Notes under the pieces: model-generated | Seen by the model: the letters and a program-made list of their open reading frames with translations, nothing else | What the model was told of the DNA's origin: nothing | Databases searched by the model: none | Assembly: GCF_012273895.1 (NCBI RefSeq) | Contig: NC_052122.1 | Coordinates: forward strand, 6,944,001-7,008,000 | Direction of reading: 5' to 3' | Length of the DNA stretch: 64,000 nt | Source: Zerene cesonia | Lineage: Eukaryota; Arthropoda; Insecta; Lepidoptera; Pieridae | Translations under genes and position numbers: made by a program | Shown: in pieces, positions 45,076-58,664 of the stretch | How the letters are laid out: every line of letters begins with the position of its first letter | How positions within the stretch are numbered: the stretch's first letter is position 1

Positions 45076-47043
45076 TAAATGTATAATACTCGCGTACAAT
45101 CAAACACAAGAAAATACAATACAGGTGGTGCTAGACCACTTACTGGTAGGCCATCACTATCACGTGGTCTTGACCCAAGATTTTCAATGTCATAACGAAT
45201 ATTATCAAAATAACTTCATCAGGTGGCCCATCTGCTCCTTTGCTTACTCTGCCATTAAAAAATTGGTCCTGACAATGAACTTTATAAACATGTGCTTTAC
45301 TAGCTGCTTGCCCCGGCATCGCTTGAGTCGTTCGGAGATAGATAGTAGCCTCAAGTTTTTACAGACGTGGGTCTCTAAGTGCTAAAATATTAGTAAATAT
45401 TAGTTTATAAAGTACCGTTACCGGGCGAATTTTCGCATTGGAAACTAAAATATATTAAAATTAAACTATATTAATAACTTAGAGAATATTTATACCCTGG
45501 ATCGTAACTTCTAAACGAAAAGTTCGAAATTTAAAGTGGAATTTACAGTTAGAGTAGGTAAGTAAACAATCTAATTTATCAAACAATTTTAATGGATAAG
45601 GATTAATATTCTGATACCGATATCAAATAAAGAGCATTGCTTAACTAAGCATAACACTTAGGTTAACACCATTGCTGACTTTTTGTGACTAATTAAGGTG
45701 CAAACGACATAAAGATGTCAAATTTTTCTGTTCTTTAAAAATATGTCATTTATAAAGCTTTTAAATTCTATAAAATTAAGAAAAATATAAAGCAGCAAAG
45801 GGAAAATTACAATTTTTGTACAAAATTTGCGATCTCTTCCCCACTTTTTGCTAGCCTACTGTAGACACACTTTCATCTACACAGCTAAATTTATTATAAC
45901 GGCACGTTTCAGTGAAACATGATTACTATTTTTTATAAGCTCATGTGGTGAACGCGCAAAAGATAGACATATCGATACTATAATAACAAACATACAATAG
46001 GTATCCATACAAACTTTTATATATAATATATCGATAATCGTAAATATAGTCTACAGTCTGTTTTAAAGTGATTTCTATTAAGGCGGTGCCAACAAAATGA
46101 ATAAATCGAAATTTTAATTTAATATACCTTTCAAAATTTTTGCTATTAAAGGTCATTTGATAGTGTTTTTCCCATTAAGATCGTAACACTATATTTTTCT
46201 TTCATGAAAGGTATTTTGAAGCATTAAAATTTTCAATAGCACACTCGAACTGAAACTCCTTGAAAAACACATTAAAATGCGATATTTCAAAAGAATAAAA
46301 TTACTGCATCGATGCTTACCTAACTGCACGATTTATCGCCGTCCAAGCCTCACGTCCCAGAGTTCTATAATTCTTTTCACGTCCTTATTCCTTTTCTTAT
46401 GTACTTGAGCACTTATGTTTATGATTTTTTTATGGCCCAGTGTCTGTTTCATAACTTTTGTTATCTACCTCTGAATTATACGCTCTGTATCACCGTGGCT
46501 TTGTTTTGTTAAGGTGTCTCGCTTATTAGCCTACATCATTATGACAAAAACAATTATAAGGCTAGAAATAAATAATTATGGGCAACATTACAAATTTAAT
46601 TTGAAAATTTTTCAGTTTTAGTATAAGGTTATTTCATAAGATCCTAACCACTTTATATGCCTTATATTTCGATTTTATTCATTCATGAATGGCGTACGGT
46701 AAGAGGCCATGATAAGGTTAATCAAACAACAAGGTACAAAACAGAGCCCGCTATCAAGATTTCTCATACACTGATAATATGACTTATCCGTAGCCTTTAT
46801 TCTTGAGACGAAAGTACAAACGTTGACTGCATTACAGAAAAAATTCCTTAGTATTTTCCCGAGAGCACTGATATTGCTTTTACAGCAAGAAGAAAAATAT
46901 CTTCTATTTTTTTCATTTCAGTTTTATTTCTTTCAACTAGACTTACAGCCAAAGCTTGTTAGCATTTCTACAGGTTTAACAGTCAGGTTACAACGTTCTT
47001 TCAGACTTCACTTTGTTAGATGATAATATTTATCGTGACATTC

Positions 47044-47205
47044 ATCGTTTTAGGGTTCCGTTACTATAAGGGAAAAAATCGGAACCCTTATAAGATCACG
47101 TTGTTGTCCGTCTTTCCATCTGTTCGGCTGCCTGTCCGTCCGCTTGTCTATCTGTCCGCTTGTCCGTCTGTCTGTCCGGCAGTCTGTCAAGAACTTTTTC
47201 TCAGA
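47044..47205 (+). repeat. 'agggttccgttac' element with (gtccgtct)n region
   Basis: 'gggttccgttactataagggaaaaaatcggaacccttat' forms a short foldback, followed by a run of gtccgtct/gtctgtcc words to 47185. The minus-strand SINE begins directly after it. Confidence 0.65.
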
Positions 47206-47484
47206 AATGGCTTAAGATCATCAACATCAGCCCATGTATGTTCCCATTGTAGGTACACTGGCCTCCTGAAGGTTCAGGTCACAAACCACCACTGGCCAAG
47301 TGTGGCAGACGTCATATGTCGTAAAACTTTTTGATTCATTCACATGTTGGTTTCCTCATGATGTTTTTTCACCGTCTCGAGCAGTGGTGATGTAATCCTA
47401 ATGGGCGCTATTTATTTCATGTACGCTCGCCTGGTTTCAAACCCCCGACTTTTTAAGTTCAAGGTCCTTTGAGCCACCACTGAT
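47206..47484 (-). mobile_element. SINE (GAT-tailed family), near-full-length, minus strand
   Basis: Reverse complement reads from a tRNA-like head ending in 'ggtttgaaaccaggcgagcg', through 'aaataaatag' and 'ggtgaaaaaacatcatgagg', to a degraded tail '...gggctgatgttgatg'. It is older than the 26398 copy. Confidence 0.75.
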
Positions 47485-47975
47485 TTTATAAGTAGCGGCT
47501 TAAGATAGAGAGCATAAACTAATAACAAATTGAGCCTATCTTAAAATAAATTAAAGTCCTAAAACCCCAAACTTATAGGTCAACGCGTTCAAAAGATAGA
47601 ATTACTTATGTTCCATTTTTTTAATATTCAATCCTATACTATATGGCATATAATATGTAACGGAATAACCAAAAATATAGATATGTAACACTAGCTTCCA
47701 TTCAAGGATGTGCTAAATCTAAACTACACATCATTTGTTTCCACTTCTGCCGCGCGGTCTTAATCAAACATTTTTTAGACTAGATTTTTTAAATAAAATT
47801 GAATCGTAATGTATAATTCGATATAGGTACTAAGATACATATGTAAGAAGAGCGTGCGATTGTTGTTTGCTATAAAGCGATGCATTTGGCAAAGATCTAT
47901 AATTAGCTCTAATTGGAACTTTGATTTTTTGGATTAAAACCTCAAATTTATTAAGGAGAATTGTATTATACTATG

Positions 47976-48092
<117 letters not shown>

Positions 48093-48451
48093 AATATTAT
48101 TATTTTTGTTGCTGACCTTATGTTATATTAATTAATTATTAGTTAGTAATTGTCTTTTATACAACCACATTATAAAGAACACGCTTCAATAACAGAATCA
48201 GTAAAATTTAAATTGTTTAATGCGGTGGATCCTAATCAGGACAATTTTATCTTATAAACTCATGAAACTCCTCCGTTCCCTAACAAGTGTTCAAAGCTTG
48301 AATTCAATCTGTCCGTTTAAAGTGGACTATGATCGACTCTTAAGGAGTTGACTACATACGTTGACATACAAACATACAACCATACAAAAAAAAGTGAAGC
48401 TAATAAAAGCGTGTCGAAAATACAACATGAATACATACAGTTTTATTGTGG

Positions 48452-48770
48452 GAGTCGAGCACGCTTCGGCACGAATTGGGCCAGCTCGCACCGGGGAAGT
48501 ACCACACCCCCACAGAAAACCGGCGTGAAATAGTGGCATGCCACTGTGTTTCGTACGGTGAGTGGGGGAGCCGGAGGCCCGTTTCCTTTTCCTCACCAGT
48601 CCATTCCTTCTTTCCAGTCGTTAATCCATTCCTTTTCCCTTATCCCAAAAAAGCGGGTAGCGCATTCGCAGAGGCCTTACCTTTGCGAATGTTCATGGGC
48701 GGTGGTGATCGCTTACCATCAGGCGAACCACCAGCTCAGTTGCCCGCTATGACATAAAAAAAAAAAAAAG
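48452..48770 (+). repeat. 'cgagcacgcttcggcacgaattggg' repeat family, copy with short hairpin
   Basis: Nearly identical 5' half to 20826-21160. Its hairpin at 48663-48691 is shorter, pairing CATTCGCAGAGG with CCTTTGCGAATG, so arm bases differ from the other copies but still pair. It ends in a poly(A) run after 'caactc'-type sequence. Confidence 0.85.
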
Positions 48771-49026
48771 TATATGCGCTTCAAATAAAATAACAAGCAA
48801 AATCTCTGTAAACCTGTCAGTATCATACTTAATACCGTGCTGTTATCACAAACGACAGTCCATGTAACCTGAATCGACACTCCATTTCGAGCCGGTCAAA
48901 TGTAGATTGTTAGAATTGGCTTCAAATCCAATTTGTGCTAAACTTGAAACCTGGAATTTAGAACACGCTGGTTTTTAGCGATTCGTGAAAACGACATCCG
49001 TTCCATATTGTGTTATAGTGATGAAT

Positions 49027-49228
49027 CCTACTAATATTATAAATGCGAAAGTTTGTAAGGATATGTGTGTGTTTGTTGCTCTTTCACGCAAAAACTGCTG
49101 AAACAATTGCAATGAAATTTTGTAAGTAGACAGCTGGATAACTGGAATAACATATAGGCAACTTTTTATCCCGATATTCCTATGGGATACGGACTTACGC
49201 GGGTGAAACCGCGGGGCGCAGCTAGTCA
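49027..49228 (+). repeat. interspersed element, 'gcgaaagtttgtaaggatatgtg' family
   Basis: Best-preserved copy of the family also at 33320 and 37027. It ends 'cttacgcgggtgaaaccgcggggcgcagctagtc'. Confidence 0.85.
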
Positions 49229-49244
49229 TTGTATGAAATCATAA

Positions 49245-49335
49245 ATTTTTTGATAAATCAATTTATATACTGCACATTGGCGTTGCCTACAACCCCCCCC
49301 CTATCCGAGGTCCTCACCACTGAGTCACAATTAGT
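49245..49335 (-). repeat. SINE head fragment, minus strand
   Basis: Reverse complement begins 'gtgactcagtggtgaggacctcgg', the tRNA-like A-box region of the 26398 SINE, and reaches 'aaattgatttatc'. The body and tail are missing. A run of ten C is embedded. Confidence 0.6.
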
Positions 49336-49754
49336 TTAAATAATTTTTTAATATTACAGATTATTAGCGTTACGCTCCGACTTCATCCATGGTATTTAAA
49401 ACGTATAATAAAAATTTACCATTTTAGTTGAGTTATATGCTTAGCAAAACATTTAACGATTCGTTTTTATATATATCATCATCTAATACGGTTAGATATA
49501 AAGGGATCGTCGAGAAATATAATATGGAACGTGTGTTCCCTGTAAAATCAAATGTATAATATAAAAATTGCACAATAATGTATTGTCATTATACGAACGG
49601 TGCTGTAATAGCATGCACTTTAATAGTGATATTGTTATGTATTCGTCAAGACATATAACAAAACATAAATACCCGTATAATAAATATAAAAGTGTATTTG
49701 TTTATTTGTCTGTTTCATGACGAAATGGAGCGATTTCTGGTATGACTTTTGCGC

Positions 49755-49930
49755 CTGAATTTGATTTATTTATTTATAATGCTTTATTGCATAAACTTAA
49801 CACATACAGACAGAAATAACGAGTGAAACAGTAAACGAAACAAAAAAGGTATCGTTATCCAGGCAACCTTGTAGGAAAGGAAATGTACGAAGTTCTGGGA
49901 TAGTGCAAAAACCAAAAAAGATACATAAAG
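49755..49930 (-). mobile_element. LINE 3' end, minus strand (copy 1)
   Basis: 'ttatttatttataatgctttattgcataaac' and 'ggtatcgttatccaggcaacc' match, in reverse, the 3' end and AATAAA-type tail of a lepidopteran non-LTR retrotransposon. A related copy is at 55708-55900. No reverse-transcriptase frame is left. Confidence 0.6.
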
Positions 49931-51452
49931 GAATACACATTACATAGACAGAGATATATATTTTGCGTAAATAAGTACCCTTGATTAATTACTGATGATG
50001 AATTCTCTCTAACAAACTTGATAAATCAAATGCAAAACAATGAAAATTTAAAGTCGTTTCTGGTTTTTTTTTACCTATAGTAAGTTTGAAATAATTCTAT
50101 TTTTATGAATCATCAATGAAGCTGATAGAATAGCGATTGTATCAGCTTTACACATAGGGCCATTGGACTAAAAATTATGAATTCAACTGCTACTTATTAC
50201 ACGAACTAGCAACCCTTTTGCACTGCCTCTTTACCAAAGATAAAAAAAGAAAGAAATGTGTGTTTTTGCAGCTGCAGCAATTTATTTATATAGTGTTTAT
50301 GATTTAAAGATATGCGTTAGTTCGAATCCCCCGCCTCATGTAGAGTATTTTGTATTGTTAAATTTTCATGCATGAGAACGTTTCTAGGTTTCGAGAATTT
50401 TGAAACGAATATCAATTATAAATAATGCGTAGGTAGCCAAATATATTTGTTTCGTTTCATGGAAACGACACGTGCAATGTTTCCCTTTGTTTTTAATGAA
50501 TTCAATTAAGCAAACAAATTATCTCTTAACGGTAATTGCTTTTCAATAAACACATTTGAATAATTTTGTAAACTGAAAGACATTTCTTACAAAGAGACAG
50601 TTTTATTAATTAATATGTGCATTCACTGTTACTTATAATTATTGCGAAAATAGTTCGTGCTTAATTAATGTATTCGATGAAATATTTCAGCAAGAACACC
50701 TATTCTATATATTATGTGTTATGTACATTATTTAAAGAACATTAACATAATATTACGGTAGATAAAAGCTACATACTGACATACATTCCATCGTTTTATT
50801 CGCATTCTTGTTAGTTTTGGTATAGGTTACAATTAAAAGGCATCTACTTACTGAACTTTAGATGTACACTCGTGGAAAACAGTTTAGTTTATTTCGTTCT
50901 TCGTAAATGTTTAATAAGATTAGAATAAGTATCGCATTACTCAATTAGGACAGTCGTTCATACTATGAACGAATTTTATGTGACCGTGACAAAAAATTTT
51001 ACCAGTCGGTTTATATATAATATAGATTATGCTATGTAATATTATGGCTTAGTATTGTCATTAACGCTTATCGTTTTTAAACTAATATTAACTATCCTAT
51101 CTTTTAAGTTGGATCGAACTGCTGGTGTGCAAATTTAATTAAGTCTCTATCTAATAGGTTTTTTCAACATTATACATAGCGCTATCAGAGTAAAATAAAA
51201 TGAAACAAGCTTTATATAAACAGACATTAATTGAAAATTCAATGACTTTTACTGACTTTTAATGACTAAAACGAGATTGGCGGAATGCCCTGTGTCCTTT
51301 GTTCGCTAGTATTACAGTAGATAGTATGGACATACCAATGGTGTGAAAATTGGGCTTAGTGAAATATAATTGAATTTTCCTTTATATGAGTTAAGAGACC
51401 TTATTAGAGATTTAAAAAGTATTCTCTTGTTGGTCACCGCAGTTTGGCTGTG

Positions 51453-51492
51453 AAATGTTAACGTCTGTCATATTTGACAGACGTTAACATTT
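51453..51492. repeat. perfect 18-bp hairpin with 4-nt loop
   Basis: AAATGTTAACGTCTGTCA at 51453-51470 pairs perfectly with 51475-51492 around TATT. No flanking element was identified. It may be a recent foldback or a self-annealed duplication. Confidence 0.85.
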
Positions 51493-51719
51493 AATACGAA
51501 CGAATTATTTAATACGACTGCGTCAGAAGATGGGTAATATTTTCGATTATATAAGTCTAATACATACGCATCATATATAATATAATAGTAATATATGTAA
51601 AATAGTATATGATGTTATCGCAAACAAACACTCCAATTTTATTTATTGTTGTGAATTGCCGGATCTAACAATAAAATGAGACTTTAAATAAAGCTTTAGT
51701 TTAAATAAATGACTCTAAA

Positions 51720-52030
51720 TTTTGTGCTGCTATGTGTATTAGTGTCAGTCATTGCATTGTAGCTCCCGAACGGGTGATCCGATTTCGATTAAGAGTTTCT
51801 TTCTTTGAAAGGTGGCCTGTAGTAACTTAGGAATGTTCTCAGCTATATTCGACGAAAATCGAAAGTCAAAGATGGTGACCGCTACAATATGGCGGATCAA
51901 ATATTTTTAACAACTCCTTCAATATGCGTATCAAATAAAAAAGGTTAAAAAGGAGTTTGACTATTTTTACTATTTTGAAAACAGTTAAAATCCAAGATGG
52001 CCAATAGTAATTAGCGGTGGTGTATTTCAA
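51720..52030 (+). repeat. interspersed repeat fragment
   Basis: 'gtgtcagtcattgcattgtagctcccgaacgggtgatccgatttcgatt', 'tctttgaaaggtggc', 'gaaaatcgaaagtcaaagatgg' and a repeated 'aagatgg(c/t)' word. The layout is that of a repeat 3' region rather than a gene. Confidence 0.5.
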
Positions 52031-53411
52031 ATTTTAATCGAGTTTACTTATACAATGTTCTGTGTGACTTTATATTTTTATCTAAACTTCTCGGTAAAGC
52101 AAGGATTTTAAAAAAGAATGAAGCGAATGTGATTTTTAACTGAGTGTATAAGGGCTATAAATATATATGAACGTTTTTGTAGTAATCGAACGACTTAATC
52201 ACAGAGAAGCCTGTAATGTACAGATCAATTATTATTGCCCCAATACATCGAAAATGAAAAAGTTCTCTTTGTTCTCATTATTATGACGACTAATTAATTT
52301 TTTATATTAATTAATTATTTATTCTATATTCCTTATCCTAAGTCTTTATGGAACCTTAAAAACTATTATGTCATATACACCATTAAATGAAGTTATATAC
52401 AATAACACAACCTGAAGGCATTTTCAGACATTTAATCTTCTTTAGAACATCTTATTTTCTTGCCACAATGTTAACGTTTTTGTACGTCTGTCACGTAGAT
52501 ACTGCTTGTAATGTAAAAGCCCTTAAGGTCACGTAGCAAACACTTCTCAAAAAGCGTGTCGTCGAATATTATTGAATATGTCAACCGCTAAGACTGAATA
52601 TACGATTCGTTGATTTTACTTGTTACATCATTTAGTTGTATATGGGCTGATTTATCAATCCTTGGTTGAAAGTTATACGTCGAGTACCGCTCCTAAGCTG
52701 TTCAATCCTATATTTGCTATTAAATTTTATATAACTTAACTTATCACTTCATAAACCTAAAAGCTCCTTACTACATATAGTAAGGCCGACGAGATCAAAT
52801 TAAAAATGTTAGTACACCAAAATCTATGTCTGAATTTCGTCCTATTTGTCTTATTTTCGCTTTGTCAAATTCAGGGAAAAATGCGCCTATGCAAAGTTTA
52901 GTAATAAAAGTAAATAATCTGTCTTTAGCAACGATATCGTTGTAACACCGGCTACAAGTTGTTTTTTTTTAATTTTAGAAAACGATTATTTTTTTAGTCA
53001 ATGGTTCATTATAGTTAGTGATTGTTGTATTATATTGTAGTCTGTTTGGGTTATTTTTGAATCTCAGTTCAAAATAGTACAAAATTTTTCGATATGAAAA
53101 TGTTTTGTACCCCACATAGTTGTTCATATTCTTTATCTCTAATAGTTGACGCTACTATAATCACATGCGAGGAAAATGAAACCTGATATACAGTAATAAA
53201 CGAAACGTAATTAGTACCTAAACAGAAAATAGAAAAAAATATGCATAATATATCATATAACGAGAAATTCATAGAAAGCTTGCTCGCGCGTGTTAGACGC
53301 CGTGAACCTAATTATGAATAGGTTATATCAAGAGTGCCGGTCAAGTGAAGTTACATCTAATTATTAGAAAGATTATTAGAAAGAAATTCAGTAAAGTCAA
53401 CCAACAATTTC

Positions 53412-53705
53412 AAAGCGGGATTCAAGCACGCTTCGGTATAAATGGAGCCAGCTCGAACCGGTGAAATACCACACCTCCAGATGGCCGATGTGAAATAGTG
53501 GATGCTACTGTGTTTACGTATATATGTACAGTGAGTGGGGGAGTCGGAGGCCCGTTTCCTTTTCCTCTCTCTTCCTTGTTCATCTCCCTTCTCTAAAAAG
53601 AAGAGATATAAGGTATACCTTACCCCTAAAAGCAGTGCATTCGTGATCACTTACCATCAGATGGACCACCGCTTCAGTTGCTCGCTATGACGTAAAAAAA
53701 AGAAA
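53412..53705 (+). repeat. 'aagcacgcttcgg' repeat family, diverged copy
   Basis: 'ggattcaagcacgcttcggtataaatggagccagctcgaaccgg' through 'tcacttaccatcagatggaccaccgcttcagttgctcgctatgacg' and an A-rich tail. The hairpin is degraded in this copy. Confidence 0.75.
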
Positions 53706-54126
53706 AGAATAACTAAGAATTTTAGTACAGGTATATTTTATTTGTATTTCGCTCTAGTTTACAAATAAATACACAAGTATTTCAGTCAAGTATGAACGAC
53801 TTCAAAGTTTATTCAATAGATGTTGTCGGGACTCTGAAATGTATTTTATTAGATATGATAACACGATTGGATACTTATTCGTTCAATTTGTTTGCGATCA
53901 AAAGACTATGAAAATTCGCACAAAATCAACTGATTTTATCTCGCCCTCTCCTTTAAGTTCTCTAGGAATTGAATCAAACTGTAAATCGGACATGTATATA
54001 TCTATTTACCATTCAATTGTTACATTACTGTGCCATGCTGAACCTACTGAGATATTTAGATTCTACTAGGTATCATTATTTAAAACTAGCTTGTGCATAT
54101 TCTTAAACTGTACAGAGCTAGATTAT

Positions 54127-54350
54127 TCTGTCTCTTTTTTTATGTCATAGTCGGCAATGGAGCTGGTGGGTCGCCTGATGGTAAGCGCTACCACCGCCCA
54201 TGAACATTTGGAGAGGTGTAAGGTCAATTGCAGACCTTTCGCCTCTACAAATGGATTGCCGACTTTAATTGGGAAGAGATTATGAAAATAATGATGAGAG
54301 GAATAAAGGAAAGAACTGGGAAGGGCAAGGAAAAGGATATGGGCCGGATC
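54127..54350 (-). repeat. 'cgagcacgcttcgg' repeat family, minus-strand 3' half
   Basis: Reverse complement carries the 3' half with the hairpin at 54205-54253 and the 'catgggcggtggtagcgcttaccatcaggcgacccaccagctccattgcc' end. The 5' half is missing. Confidence 0.75.
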
Positions 54351-55707
54351 TCGAAGTATTGATTTATCAATTTTTATATGTGAATATGAGAAACATGTTA
54401 AATGTATGAATGTATTTGCAATCCAAATTTTAGGTATTAAAACAATATATTTCCTATACGAAAGTAGCAGCGGTGAATTCATACTATATTACTGTTGGAT
54501 CGATCTTTTTGAGTTCTTTCACAATAAATTCCAATATTATACAGCAGGGATTCAAATTCGTAGCTCGAATATTGTACTAAGTGTATCGTTGAAACATCGC
54601 TATTATTTAATCCTACCTACACCTCGGCTAAGTTGTTAAAATTTTAATGTAAGAATAATAGTTAATACTTAAGAATATTTATCGAGTTCCACCACGTATA
54701 AACCTTAATTCAAAATATTTTATATATCGTAATCTTATAAATGTTTTATCCTCCTGTAAAACCATACATTAAGAGTAAAAATCACAATCCAACCACCGTC
54801 CATAACATATGTATGACACGTATGAAAGCGGGGCGATGACTGGAATCTGTTAAAAGCACGTTTGATTATCTGTGTAGTCCGATGAGAGCATTTGATATTC
54901 ATTTAAATTCCACTACATCTGTCTATTTATCTTTTTTACATATAGTGATAGTATGGTGGTAGTGGTGTACCCAACATAATTTTTTCCGTACTCTCCATTT
55001 TGTGGTATAACCCGTTCGCATTTTAATTTGTGTTTTAATTAAGTTTGTTGATTTTTTAAATATGATAATGTTATGAAATTTAGTTGGGCTTTTCAATATT
55101 TAATATTTTAAACTATAAGTAAATCGATCTATCGAATTTCACACTTTCGCCCAGAAACTAGACAAATGAAAAAAAATAAACATTTTTCATACAGTGCTAC
55201 AACATACATTTTCTTACATTTCTTCTAACAAAATTGAGCTTATGCTACACGCTACGAGTTTAACAATTTATAAGCTACGGACCTACGTCATCGTAACAAC
55301 ATTCTGCTACGTTATAATTATAACTAAGCTCTTACTCGAAGACGACTATTACTTTACTTTCATGTCACGTTAGCTCGACTAAATATGATGTTCGTATATT
55401 TTAAGTGGCGCCATACACCGGTTAAGCTCCACTCATATTCCAGGATAGAAAGTATCCTGTGTTAATCAGGGTTACAAACTCAAACAAAGTTAATACTGCA
55501 GCAAACTGCTATATCTAACATTTCATGTAGACAAATTTAGTGTTGATATAAATGTCCGCATGCACAACGAATTATCTGTGTAAATAATATCATAAACAGA
55601 AATGTCGCGTTTGTGTTGTGTTCAATATCGCTCAAAAATTAGACATGATTTTTGGGAAAAAATGTTCTAAATACAAGTTACGTGTAGACATCACTTCAAA
55701 AAAATCA

Positions 55708-55900
55708 AAATCAAAAACTCTTTATTGTGCACCTTTACAAGAAGAGTAAAAACAGGATATAAATAACAACATAATATTAACATGAAGAGCACAACAGGCG
55801 GTCTTATCGCTTAAGCAGCGATCTCTTCCAGACAACCTGGTGGACAAGGAAAACGCAGGGTATACTAATGTAAAAGGGAGGCGCAATAATAACAGAGTTT
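55708..55900 (-). mobile_element. LINE 3' end, minus strand (copy 2)
   Basis: 'caaaaactctttattgtgcacc', 'ggcggtcttatcgcttaagcagcgatctcttccagacaacctgg'. In reverse this is the 3' UTR of a lepidopteran non-LTR element ending in an AATAAAG-type signal. A long run of tac/tat words follows to about 56060. Confidence 0.65.
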
Positions 55901-58487
55901 ATAAGAATAGAACGTATAATAAAAAGAAAAATATACCAAAATTAATAACAATGCATACATAGATACATACATAAATATATAAAATATAAATAATACATAC
56001 ACATACATATATAATATATAACATATACATATTTAAACATACACATATACATACAGGTAACACACACGGACACAGCTTAACTAAATTGACAGATAAAATT
56101 GCTTCAGTAGGTTTTTGAATGTAAGTAATCTTGAAGAAGTAATCACTTCTTTGTATTACGTGATGTATTTAATTGTTAACGTCGCAAAGACATCTCCACG
56201 GGTTTTAGAAGAAGGTATCCATTGAGAAAAGTGTACCATTTTCCATGGCCATGTGTACAGCTCACGTGATCATAAACAATTTGCCAAATAGAATAACTTG
56301 GTAACAATTGTTATAGACACAGTTACTGTGACCAATTTACGTAATTTGATGTGAGTATCAGTAAAAAGATCACTCATCGGGTTAATGGGGCCAACGCCTA
56401 TTAGAAACTAGAGACCACGTGTCTAGCAACACGTGTTTTGCATGCTTTAACATGTGAATATTCGTAATTAACTAACTCTCTACTTTTCGAAGACATTCGC
56501 CGTAAGAATCTTTGCGTTACATCATATTTATACGTGTGTGGCCAAAAAATCATTATGATCATAATGTCATATACTTTGGTATACATAACAACCTATTTTT
56601 ATATAAGAGATACACATTTTTCTCTTCAACATGAAACCAAATACATTTCAAAGAGTCATTAAACGACAAAACATAATACTGAAACAATAGGCAGTCTCGC
56701 CTCTTCTTTTACTGGTCAGTTCCAATCTACGTATGAATGCAAGTACATCAGTCTATTTCACACTAAATTACCTGTTAATTAACAAATACTTCAGTGAAGC
56801 TCACTTTGAATATGAAAGTAATTATTTTGTTGGCAAGTCCCCGGAGTAAAGCCGAGGAGGAGAAAATAATATATACATGTAGTTTTAATAACAATGAGCA
56901 ATGTAATTTGTTTAGCACGTCAATTTTTTTAATCTAGTAATAAGAATTCGCAGTTGTTATATTATACTAATAAACCTCGTAAAATCTTATATATTTAATT
57001 GGGTAAATCTACAGCGACAGATGTTTAAATATTCTGTAAATTTCAAGTTGTCTGCTTTTAAAGCACCGCTTTTTTGTTATTCTGCTCGTTTTCTCTTGTT
57101 TGTCAAATTTGCTCATGGATCTAAATTTTGTTTTGAAATGGAACCCATTAATTCGAAAAATGTTATATTCTTAGGTAAAAATCATACTTAATAATGTAAA
57201 CAGAATATGCTGGGTAAATTATGTTACATAATTTTCTAACTAGTTACATTTAACTTACTGCTGTATATTATAAAATTCACATATAGCAATATATATTAAA
57301 TTGGTAAAGTTTGTAAGTATGTGACGTTCAGAAGCCGTTAAGATTTTGTAAGCTGTGATTGTTTGATTTGTAACTGTGAGTGTCATAGGATATTATACTC
57401 TTCCCAGTTCAACCCGGGTGGAGCCAGGACGGACATATAGGAATCAAAGTATTACCTTCGCGTTGATTCGTGGTGCGTACAGTTTGTACCTATACTGTTC
57501 AATCATACCCTACGATCAGCTAAGCAAAGATTGTCAAATATATATATTCAATAATTATTATAGACATGTCCAGTTACGGGGGGCGCCGGGTTAGCCAGGG
57601 GTCCGTTTGCTCAGTTCAACTATGCTGTGTAGGTATAGGGTCTAATCAATAGACTGGCTGAAACTATTTAGTTATATGGTGCTAGGTAGCAATGAACACA
57701 TTATAACAATTTAAGTTCAAACAAGCCCTATCACGGTTTACCAACATTCGTTTTATTTGCCCAATAATAATGAATCATGTCAACCCGCCGCTTGTAATAA
57801 AATGTTCCACGATTACTTGTCTATCCTAATAAAGATCTATTTTGTATTTTCTTCATTTGCTGTACTTAAGTTTATTCACGACGCCATAATATAATGTCCT
57901 TCAAGTTACAGTGAACATCATGTATCATTGTCTGGGACTAGTCGAGTCTAGCCGTGAAAAATGTACTAATTATTCACTCCCATAATGTGTAGGAGTAGAA
58001 AAATAAATGCTAAGGTTGCCATGTAGAAAAGAAGTTCACTGATTTATTCAGTCACTACGCATTTGATTCAATAGCATATTTAGTATATAGATACTTTTAC
58101 AGTATGCCTTCGTATTAAAAAAAAAAGAAATTTCTCTATAGAATAGTATAGTCTATACTAAGATTTAAATATCGAATCATATAAGTGATGTGTATTGTAT
58201 TCAATCGTGAAACAAGAGTAAAACACTTTCTGTTATTTATTAATTGAGATATGAAATATAGATGTATATTGGATATAACAATATAGTTAAACCTGAAATA
58301 TATTATTACATAAATGTTACCATATTACTCTTAAAATTATTATGATTGATGAAAAATTTATTAAAATCTATTATAAGTAGAATTTAAATAAGGGTATGAT
58401 CAGTTTTTACTTTTACGAATTTAACTCGTACTTTTAAAGATAGGAGTCAACAACTGTACAGAGTAACCTTTTTATCCTTTTTGTATA

Positions 58488-58664
58488 CACAGGTGTGGGT
58501 TCGCCAATAATGTGGCTGTTTCGAGCGGGAGACATGCAGCAGCCTGATGCTTCGAGGCCCTGCAACGGGCCGGCGATCCTGTCAGTCGCGGACGGCACCA
58601 CTCCCACTGCGCAAGTTGTTACCAACAATGTGTTTAATGAAGCATCCAGGAAATCCGGTATAGC
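58488..58664 (+). CDS. orphan internal exon of an unrecognised gene
   Basis: A strong acceptor (tttttgtatacacag) precedes the frame VGSPIMWLFRAGDMQQPDAS ... VFNEASRKSGIA, ending GCC|GTAAGT in phase 0. The first one or two bases complete a codon from an upstream exon. It is about 55% GC against an AT-rich surround and has no stops. The encoded 57 residues have no motif I recognise and no cysteine pattern or hydrophobic segment. The rest of the gene is presumably beyond the window or in distant exons that I did not find. Boundaries are accurate to a base or two. Confidence 0.7.

Noticed and set aside
47128..47185. Short tandem 'gtccgtct' words considered as a CRISPR-like array
   Set aside because: There are no regular spacers, and the run belongs to a known type of eukaryotic repeat.
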